Assembly (NCBI GenBank): GCA_039024315.1
Contig: JBCCQN010000162.1
Coordinates: forward strand, 1 to 18,745
Reading direction: 5' to 3'
From: JBCAWW01 sp039024315
Lineage (GTDB): Bacteria > Bacteroidota > Bacteroidia > J057
Length of the DNA: 18,745 nucleotides
A program made the translations under genes and the position numbers. The notes under the pieces are model-generated. The model did not search any database and had not been told where the DNA came from. It was given only the letters and a program-made list of their open reading frames with translations. Position 1 is the first letter of the stretch; each line of letters begins with the position of its first letter. Below, one piece after another: positions 13,888 through 18,745 of this stretch.

Positions 13888-14548
13888 GCCGAGTATCGTT
13901 TATGAGGATAACCACCTAATCGCGGTGAATAAACCCTTTGGGATGCTCTCTCAAGGTGATGAAACTGGCGACCAAAGTGTCTTTGAATGGGTTAAAGAAT
14001 ACATTCGGATTACATACAATAAGCCAGGAAATGTCTATTTGGCCTTGCTTCATAGACTGGATCGCCCCACTGGAGGTGTCTTATTGTTGGCCAAAACCTC
14101 CAAAGCGGCCAGCCGCATGTCACAGCAGTTTCAAAGCAGAGCCATTCAAAAAGTCTATGTTGCCTTGACCGAAAGTGTACCCAATCCCCCGGTGGGAACG
14201 CTCAAACATCATTTAAAAAAACTCGGCGGTAAAAATATCATGCGGGCCTATCACAAAGAGGTCGCTCACAGTAAACCCGCAAGTTTGGATTACCGACTTA
14301 AGCGTTCCGCGAACGCGAAAGCCCTTATCGAAGTCCAACCCAAAACTGGACGACGCCACCAAATCAGGGTCCAACTAGCAAGCATAGGCTGCACGATAAG
14401 AGGTGATGTCAAATACGGTAAGACTAGCTTTAACCCAGACAAATCTATTTGCCTTTTTGCCCAGAAGCTGATTTTCAATCATCCTGTCACCAAAGAAAAA
14501 ATCACCATCGAGGCACCTTTGCCGCAGCTTGACTGGTGGCAACTGTAG
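13868..14548 (+). CDS. RluA-family RNA pseudouridine synthase
   Basis: Converts specific uridines in rRNA or tRNA to pseudouridine. It has 226 residues and consists of the catalytic domain alone, without an S4 RNA-binding domain. Motif I is YEDNHLIAVNKPFGMLSQ (12-29). Motif II is LLHRLDRPTGG with catalytic Asp65. A later family stretch reads PKTGRRHQIRVQLASIG, and GDVKYG follows it. Start choice: ATG at 13868, or ATG at 13874 two codons later; both overlap panB. Target position cannot be told from sequence; the HRLDRPTGG form groups with short RluA-like enzymes of Bacteroidota. The gene contains a GCGTTC-CGC-GAACGC palindrome at 14302-14316 that shares a word with other sites in the window. 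Its stop lies 6 nt from that of the convergent Kir channel gene. Confidence 0.92.
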   Translation: MRMKPIEPSIVYEDNHLIAVNKPFGMLSQGDETGDQSVFEWVKEYIRITYNKPGNVYLALLHRLDRPTGGVLLLAKTSKAASRMSQQFQSRAIQKVYVALTESVPNPPVGTLKHHLKKLGGKNIMRAYHKEVAHSKPASLDYRLKRSANAKALIEVQPKTGRRHQIRVQLASIGCTIRGDVKYGKTSFNPDKSICLFAQKLIFNHPVTKEKITIEAPLPQLDWWQL

Positions 14549-14557
14549 GCGAGCCTA
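14546..14557. terminator. Palindrome made of the two convergent stop codons
   Basis: TAGGC-GA-GCCTA spans exactly from the TAG stop of the pseudouridine synthase gene (14546-14548) to the stop of the channel gene on the other strand (14555-14557). A 5-bp stem with a 2-nt loop is too small for a strong terminator, and no T tract follows; it may be partly coincidence. Confidence 0.25.
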
Positions 14558-15595
14558 ATACTCATTTAGTTTGGCGTACTCACATATCCCTACCTTGTCA
14601 ATATCAACTACCGATTGCCCCTTTTCGTCGGTGTGAAAGGCTCTCACAAATTTTGCGCCCCAGATTATATCAGAGCATTTGTAGGAAGAGCGCTGATGCA
14701 CCATTTGGGCAAAGGTATCATCATAGCCGCTTATGATGATCAAAAACTCAGCATTACGCATTTCTAAGGTATCTGCATCAAGATGATATAAGGGACTTTC
14801 CTTATTGACAGGATGGACGATGGTCCAGGTAAGCGGAAATAGATCGACATGATTACGCTCTAATTCGAGGTTGTAAAACTTCATTTTTTCCACCCCATCT
14901 TCTAGCTCATACATCATCAAGGCAAGCTTGATACTCAAATCAATCAACTGATTGCTCCTGCGATTGACAATGCGAAACATCAAAGCATTGATATCTTGAT
15001 AAGGGGACATCACCATTTGCGGACTAAACTGGATTTTGGCGGAGGGCTGAGCAAAGCGACCAAAAAGAAGGCCGGTAGCCAAAGCAAAAGCCAATAAGCC
15101 TATCAAAGCCTCAAAACTGGAGATCAAACTTGTCAAATGCCCCATTGGACTGATCGCGCCGTAGCCTACCGTAGTAAAAGTCTGCACGCTAAAATAAAAT
15201 CCCATTGCAAACTGAGAGAGAAAACTTTGGGCAGGATCCCCCCCCAGATGCTCAATGCCAACGGCGACATAAACCAAGGCAAAAAAGACATTGAGCGCCG
15301 TATAGGCACCAAGAATTAAGAGATTAAACTTCCACCACGGCATGGAAACCAATAGCAGGTAAGGATTGATCGCTCTCAATCCGACATTTACCTTCTTGAC
15401 GTTGAAGGAGCCATCTCTGTTGATCAAACGAGCATTGTTCCGGCTGATACTACGGCCAAAGCCTAGGTCGTTATCTTTTTGTTCTTCTGTAAGCTCGGCT
15501 CCGTCCCCTTGCTCGGGAACTGTGTCTTCAAACACCTCTGTTTCCTCAAAAGCCTCTTCTAATTCCGGTTCCTGTCCAATCGATTCTTCCTTCAT
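14555..15595 (-). CDS. Inward-rectifier potassium channel (KirBac type)
   Basis: A homotetrameric K+ channel of the inner membrane. It has 346 residues. In order there is an acidic N-terminal extension (about 1-45, rich in Glu/Asp), then a slide-helix region with NPYLLLVSMPWWKFN (77-91), TM1 at about 88-112 and a pore helix with the selectivity filter TVGYG (142-146, in FYFSVQTFTTVGYGAISP). TM2 follows at about 155-180 (FEALIGLLAFALATGLLFGR), and a C-terminal cytoplasmic immunoglobulin-like gating domain from about 185, opening with AQPSAKIQFSPQMVM. These elements are all diagnostic of prokaryotic Kir channels. It is a single-gene unit with a possible promoter just upstream and ends convergent with the pseudouridine synthase gene. 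The physiological trigger (lipid, pH or ligand) is not visible. Confidence 0.95.
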   Translation of the reverse strand: MKEESIGQEPELEEAFEETEVFEDTVPEQGDGAELTEEQKDNDLGFGRSISRNNARLINRDGSFNVKKVNVGLRAINPYLLLVSMPWWKFNLLILGAYTALNVFFALVYVAVGIEHLGGDPAQSFLSQFAMGFYFSVQTFTTVGYGAISPMGHLTSLISSFEALIGLLAFALATGLLFGRFAQPSAKIQFSPQMVMSPYQDINALMFRIVNRRSNQLIDLSIKLALMMYELEDGVEKMKFYNLELERNHVDLFPLTWTIVHPVNKESPLYHLDADTLEMRNAEFLIIISGYDDTFAQMVHQRSSYKCSDIIWGAKFVRAFHTDEKGQSVVDIDKVGICEYAKLNEY

Positions 15596-15618
15596 CTCTA
15601 ATCACTTATTGCTCTTTC

Positions 15619-15626
15619 CAAATATA
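15619..15626 (-). promoter_or_regulatory. -7 element for the Kir channel gene
   Basis: The minus strand reads TATATTTG, an exact TAnnTTTG match, 24 nt before the ATG at 15595. No clear TTG is present at -33. The predicted leader is under 20 nt. Confidence 0.4.
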
Positions 15627-15661
15627 CCGAATAAAAAAAATTATAACCTGCATGGGGGGGT

Positions 15662-15719
15662 GAAGCTTTTGAGCTGTCAGCATGATGGAAGGGAGAAATT
15701 TTCGTCTTTGAAAAGCTTC
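15662..15719. repeat. 9-bp inverted repeat upstream of the four-gene export operon
   Basis: GAAGCTTTT (15662-15670) and AAAAGCTTC (15711-15719) are perfect reverse complements 40 nt apart, 36 nt before the first ATG of the operon at 15755. A run of seven G (15654-15660) lies beside the left arm. I found no TAnnTTTG promoter here for the operon; the repeat could be an operator or a leader structure. Confidence 0.4.
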
Positions 15720-15754
15720 TAGCCAGGCCTTGATTAAACCATCCGCACTACAAA

Positions 15755-16651
15755 ATGTCTATGGCAAAAATAACCCGCATGAAACTCACTACGAAAAGCT
15801 TCTTATGGCTTACCCTTGGTTTTTTGATGGCTTGCCAGCCTGAGGGACAACTGGTGATTGTTCCAGACAATACCGCACCACCGGACCTCAGCGTGCCGGA
15901 GGTCTTGCAAGAAAACTACATCAATAAGCTTTATATCACTCTTTTGGGACGAAAGCCGACCGATATTGAAGCATTTGCGGCCAAAACCAAACTCACCCAG
16001 GGAGAGGTTTCTCAAGCGGCTCGCCAAGAAGTGATCGAACAAATTGTCGTTCAGCCAGAGTATTTACAGCGAACGTATGACATCGCACGAGCGGAAATCC
16101 TCCTCAATCTAGACACTTTTGAAATCACCCAAAACATCTATTTCTATACCGCTCTCTTAGACTCTCCGGCCTACGAACCCTTCTATCCTTTGATAGAGTT
16201 TGAAATCAATAGGATGGAGGAGCTCAAGGGGGTGCCTTCAGCTTTGCTGAACGCTTCCCTCACACGCATCGAAATGCAGCGGCGTATGGTCAACAATCTG
16301 TTTTATGATCAAATCAATATGGGCAGCCAAAACTTTGTGCTCGCCATGTTTGAATATTTTCTCGGTCGCTATCCGACAGAAGCAGAACTCACCACTAGCA
16401 TTGCCATGGTTGACGGCGCAACAGTAGTATTATTTGGCAAGGAAGGCTACGACAAACAGGACTTCCTAGATCTCTTTTTTGAGTCCGACGACTACTATGA
16501 AGGACAAGTGATCAACATTTATCAGGATTTTTTGTTCCGGGAACCGGACTCCCAAGAAATGAGTAGCGAGACCGTAGCCTACCGACAAGATCAGAATTAC
16601 GAGAACTTACTTAAGCGTATCCTTTCCACAGACGAATATCTCGGACTATGA
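15755..16651 (+). CDS. Predicted lipoprotein with three LGRxPT-type repeats, first gene of export operon
   Basis: A 298-residue protein (290 if the ATG at 15779 is used; both give the same signal peptide). The signal ends in LMAC, a lipobox with Cys27 (Cys19 from the later start). The mature protein is helical and repeats a motif: LLGRKPTDIE (63-72), FLGRYPTEAE (202-211) and FLFREPDSQE (259-268). Two of the copies are followed by a Ser-rich Asp-Tyr ending (ESDDYY 243-248, STDEYL 291-296). The motif recalls the repeated helix of DUF4214/DUF1549-type proteins, but I cannot assign a family with certainty. The second gene of the operon has the same motif and ending. It overlaps that gene by four bases (ATGA), so the two are translationally coupled. 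Function is unknown; a structural or partner-binding role on the periplasmic side is an inference. Confidence 0.75.
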   Translation: MSMAKITRMKLTTKSFLWLTLGFLMACQPEGQLVIVPDNTAPPDLSVPEVLQENYINKLYITLLGRKPTDIEAFAAKTKLTQGEVSQAARQEVIEQIVVQPEYLQRTYDIARAEILLNLDTFEITQNIYFYTALLDSPAYEPFYPLIEFEINRMEELKGVPSALLNASLTRIEMQRRMVNNLFYDQINMGSQNFVLAMFEYFLGRYPTEAELTTSIAMVDGATVVLFGKEGYDKQDFLDLFFESDDYYEGQVINIYQDFLFREPDSQEMSSETVAYRQDQNYENLLKRILSTDEYLGL

Positions 16652-17163
16652 GAGCTATCATCATCAAATTATTGCAAAATATCGGCGGCATTGGCTTACT
16701 AGCTTTCCTGCTGATGATGATTTCTTGCCAAGGAGGCCAAGATGTCTATCTCTATGAAGTCAACGAGCTGGAAGTCAGTGGTACTAATCTCGAAAAGAGC
16801 AATCTCAAAACAGACCTTGAGTTCCTTTCATTAGCCTATTCAGATCTATTTGGTACAACTATCTCTGAAAATGCGCTCAACCAACTGGTAAACTCCTATA
16901 ACGCGGTGGGCGACAAACAACTGATCGCAGACTATATCATCCTCAATATGCTCGAAGCACCAGGAGCGAGTATTCCTAGCGATCAAGAGATGCGAGCCGA
17001 TGTAGATGCTTTCATCAAGGATACCTACAAAAAGTTTTTTGTGCGCGAGCCTTCAGAATACGAAAGGTGGTACCTCCAGCAATTGATCGAGCAGGATACG
17101 GAGATCAGTCCCGAGCAAATGTATTATGCCTTCCTAACCTCAGACGAATACCGCTACTATTGA
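16648..17163 (+). CDS. Small predicted lipoprotein sharing the repeat of the preceding gene
   Basis: A 171-residue protein. The N-terminus is a lipoprotein signal ending MISC (Cys27). The C-terminal half carries FFVREPSEYE (130-139) and ends in LTSDEYRYY (163-171), closely parallel to FLFREPDSQE and STDEYLGL at the end of the upstream protein, so the two share a homologous terminal module. A weaker copy may lie at 59-103 (FLSLAYSDLFGTTISENALN). I do not recognise a named family; the closest feel is DUF1549-like or DUF4214-like helical repeats. The start ATG overlaps the upstream stop (ATGA), and the following gene starts 5 nt downstream. Confidence 0.72.
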   Translation: MRAIIIKLLQNIGGIGLLAFLLMMISCQGGQDVYLYEVNELEVSGTNLEKSNLKTDLEFLSLAYSDLFGTTISENALNQLVNSYNAVGDKQLIADYIILNMLEAPGASIPSDQEMRADVDAFIKDTYKKFFVREPSEYERWYLQQLIEQDTEISPEQMYYAFLTSDEYRYY

Positions 17164-17168
17164 TAATC

Positions 17169-18467
17169 ATGAAAAGAAGATCATTTCTCAAAAATGCGGG
17201 CCTCACTGCCGCCGCTAGTATTGCAGCCCCTTACATTTTGCCGAGTGGCCGATTATTTGCCAAAACCATGAATCGTAAGGTCAACCATGTGGTTTTTGTC
17301 TTGTTTGCGGGCGGGATTCGCAATATTGAAGCCATCGCTCAGGAGGAAGGTAATTTGATGCCGGCCTCATTTGCGGGTGCCAATTCGACCAATCCCGGTC
17401 TCGATCCTATCCCTGCGAGCCCCTACCCTAGCCTCTTGTCTAGTGAGGGTACTTTGTTTCAAGAGTTCCGCTACGCAGAAGGTCCCACCGGACACTTCAA
17501 CGGTCATACCGTAGCTCTCACAGGTGTTTACAGCAATACAGGGCTCAATCTAAAAGCTCACCCAGAGGCTCCGACTCTCTTCGAATACTATATGAAGCAC
17601 AACTCGCCTGCGGTTACAGCTCGTAATGCCTGGTGGGTGTCTAATTCGCTTGGGCCTTATCCGGCTTTAAACTATAGTCAACATCCGAGTTATGGGCCTC
17701 TCTACGGCGCTAATCATATCGCTCCGACATCATTGGTTCCCAACTATCAAGTATTGCAACAACCCAAGCAGTTTCAATTTCATGAGGAAGAAAAAATCGC
17801 CAGTGTGCGCAACTTCCTCAACCAAAACTTTGATAAATCAGCACTTTCCTCTGGGGATAGCAATTACAATACGCCTGAGGATGCCAAAGACATCCAAGCC
17901 TTTATCAAACAATTGATCGATCTCGGTTTGGCTGGTGGCTTTAACAATCCCTTGGGACTGGCGACGCAGTTCGCTACCAATGATGTTTATACCATCATGA
18001 TGGCCGAAGAAATCCTCAAAGCATTCGAGCCAGAGTTATTAGTGGTCAATATGACTGATGTAGACGAATGCCACCAAAATTTTAGCGCTTATTGCAACAA
18101 ACTGCGTAAGGCTGATTATGCCGTGGCTCACCTCTGGAGTATGATCCAGAATACTCCTGGTCTAGCCAATGATACCGTAATGGTGCTCGTTCCGGAACAC
18201 GGTAGAAACCTACTCCCCAATACCGTTATGGACGTTTATGGACGTGCGGGCATTGACCATACCGGAGATCCTACTTCTCGGGAAATATTTTCCATGATCT
18301 TGGGTCCAGACGCTGTCATCAAACGCAATCAAGTGGTGGGTACCCCAAGTAATCCTGTCGGAGAAAGCATTGACGTCGTGCCTACCATAGCCAATCTACT
18401 GGGTTTTGACAATCAAATCCCAGCTGGTTTGTTAGCTGGTCGTGTCCTTACTGAAGCCCTCGTCTAA
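17169..18467 (+). CDS. Tat-exported alkaline-phosphatase-superfamily protein (DUF1501-like)
   Basis: I chose the ATG at 17169 (432 residues), because it places the Tat motif RRSFLK at residues 3-8 followed by a hydrophobic, alanine-rich stretch; a longer frame from 17067 overlaps the preceding gene and puts unlikely residues before the Tat signal. The fold family is suggested by VVFVLFAGG (41-49), GHFNGHTVALTG (108-119), VVNMTDVDECHQNF (292-305), PEHGRN (342-347), GIDHTGD (361-367) and SIDVVPTIANLLGF (400-413). These order like the metal-binding blocks of sulfatase/alkaline phosphatase and DUF1501 proteins. The usual Asp after the first strand is replaced by Ala/Gly (LFAGGIRN), so one metal site may be incomplete. 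DUF1501 genes are typically paired with DUF1800 or DUF1549/1553 cytochrome genes, which fits the neighbours. No substrate is known. Confidence 0.78.
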   Translation: MKRRSFLKNAGLTAAASIAAPYILPSGRLFAKTMNRKVNHVVFVLFAGGIRNIEAIAQEEGNLMPASFAGANSTNPGLDPIPASPYPSLLSSEGTLFQEFRYAEGPTGHFNGHTVALTGVYSNTGLNLKAHPEAPTLFEYYMKHNSPAVTARNAWWVSNSLGPYPALNYSQHPSYGPLYGANHIAPTSLVPNYQVLQQPKQFQFHEEEKIASVRNFLNQNFDKSALSSGDSNYNTPEDAKDIQAFIKQLIDLGLAGGFNNPLGLATQFATNDVYTIMMAEEILKAFEPELLVVNMTDVDECHQNFSAYCNKLRKADYAVAHLWSMIQNTPGLANDTVMVLVPEHGRNLLPNTVMDVYGRAGIDHTGDPTSREIFSMILGPDAVIKRNQVVGTPSNPVGESIDVVPTIANLLGFDNQIPAGLLAGRVLTEALV

Positions 18468-18478
18468 GCACTACTATC

Positions 18479-18745
18479 ATGAAAAATATCGTTTTTTATA
18501 TCGCTGTGTTGGCTTCGGTTTTCGCCTCCTGCGAACGCCTAGACCCCACGCCCCCGCCCAATCCTTTTGATGAAATCGTCTATCCAGAGCCCCCCGCTCC
18601 CTTGCCAGAGCCAGATTCAAGTTCTATCGTAGGGCTGCACAAATTTATTTTTTCTCAAAGTTGTGCCGTGCCAGGTTGTCATGACGGGGCCTTTGAACCC
18701 GACTTCCGGACAGTGCAATCGACCTATTCGACTTTGGTATTCCAA
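18479..18745 (+). CDS. Predicted lipoprotein with C-x4-CH cytochrome-like motif, 3' end cut off
   Basis: The first 89 codons are visible, from ATG 18479-18481, 11 nt after the preceding stop; this is the fourth gene of the operon. The signal peptide ends in FASC (lipobox Cys18). A proline/acid-rich linker follows (about 22-46), as often seen in surface lipoproteins. Then comes FIFSQSCAVPGCHDG: Cys62, Cys67 and His68 give C-x4-CH. Planctomycete-type cytochrome domains (PSCyt1 family, PF07635) and related Bacteroidota proteins have such a site near their N-terminus, so covalent haem binding is plausible, although the spacing differs from the classical CxxCH. The rest of the gene lies outside the window. 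Confidence 0.7.
   Translation, partial: MKNIVFYIAVLASVFASCERLDPTPPPNPFDEIVYPEPPAPLPEPDSSSIVGLHKFIFSQSCAVPGCHDGAFEPDFRTVQSTYSTLVFQ

Noticed and set aside
15654..15660. Run of seven G as a phase-variable tract
   Set aside because: It is outside any coding sequence and not between clear promoter elements; one short run gives no evidence of slippage.
15600..15754. Possible riboswitch upstream of the four-gene operon
   Set aside because: Only a 9-bp inverted repeat is visible; no known aptamer core or expression-platform terminator was found.
17067..17168. Extended N-terminus of the phosphatase-like protein from 17067
   Set aside because: It overlaps the preceding lipoprotein gene in another frame and puts 34 residues before a canonical Tat signal.

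Overview
The window looks like a chromosomal segment from a Bacteroidota bacterium, most likely of the Saprospiria (Saprospira/Lewinella-like). This is an inference from gene content and signals. The order bamD-rpoZ-coaBC-DUF4835 is typical of the phylum. The DUF4835 protein and the short omega/Rpb6 protein are Bacteroidota families. Genes lack recognisable Shine-Dalgarno sites, and several promoters fit the Bacteroidota consensus TTG-N17-TAnnTTTG. I see no tRNA, rRNA, CRISPR array, insertion sequence or phage gene.

Layout. (1) 1-1582, minus strand: iorA-iorB, a molybdenum hydroxylase pair (2Fe-2S subunit and Tat-exported molybdopterin subunit, the latter cut by the window edge). (2) 1828-3345, minus: an XRE/ScfR-type regulator with four cysteines suited to an Fe-S cluster. 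(3) 3346-3727: the only long gene-free stretch. It holds a candidate small structured RNA with a plus-strand intrinsic terminator, and a large 20-bp inverted repeat. (4) 3728-7053, minus: the envelope/housekeeping operon bamD-rpoZ-coaBC-DUF4835. (5) 7172-9871, plus: an LptF/LptG-family permease followed by a GT-C-like membrane protein, both apparently starting at TTG. (6) 9854-12962, minus: an OmpA-domain protein, a stand-alone response regulator and a DUF4249-like lipoprotein. (7) 13069-14548, plus: panB and an RluA-family pseudouridine synthase, overlapping. (8) 14555-15595, minus: an inward-rectifier (KirBac) potassium channel.

(9) 15755 to the right edge, plus: a tight four-gene export operon and the most unusual part of the window. 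It encodes two lipoproteins that share a repeated LGRxPT-type motif, a Tat-exported alkaline-phosphatase-superfamily (DUF1501-like) protein, and a lipoprotein with a C-x4-CH motif like planctomycete-type cytochrome domains. The genes overlap by 4 nt or lie 5 and 11 nt apart, so the products probably act together in the periplasm or at the outer membrane. The set recalls the planctomycete PSCyt1/DUF1549/DUF1553 plus DUF1501 modules, but split over separate small proteins. Its function is unknown to me.

Two pantothenate/CoA genes (coaBC, panB) are present but unlinked. Several minus-strand genes end at strong palindromes without a T tract, in contrast to the orthodox terminator of the candidate small RNA.
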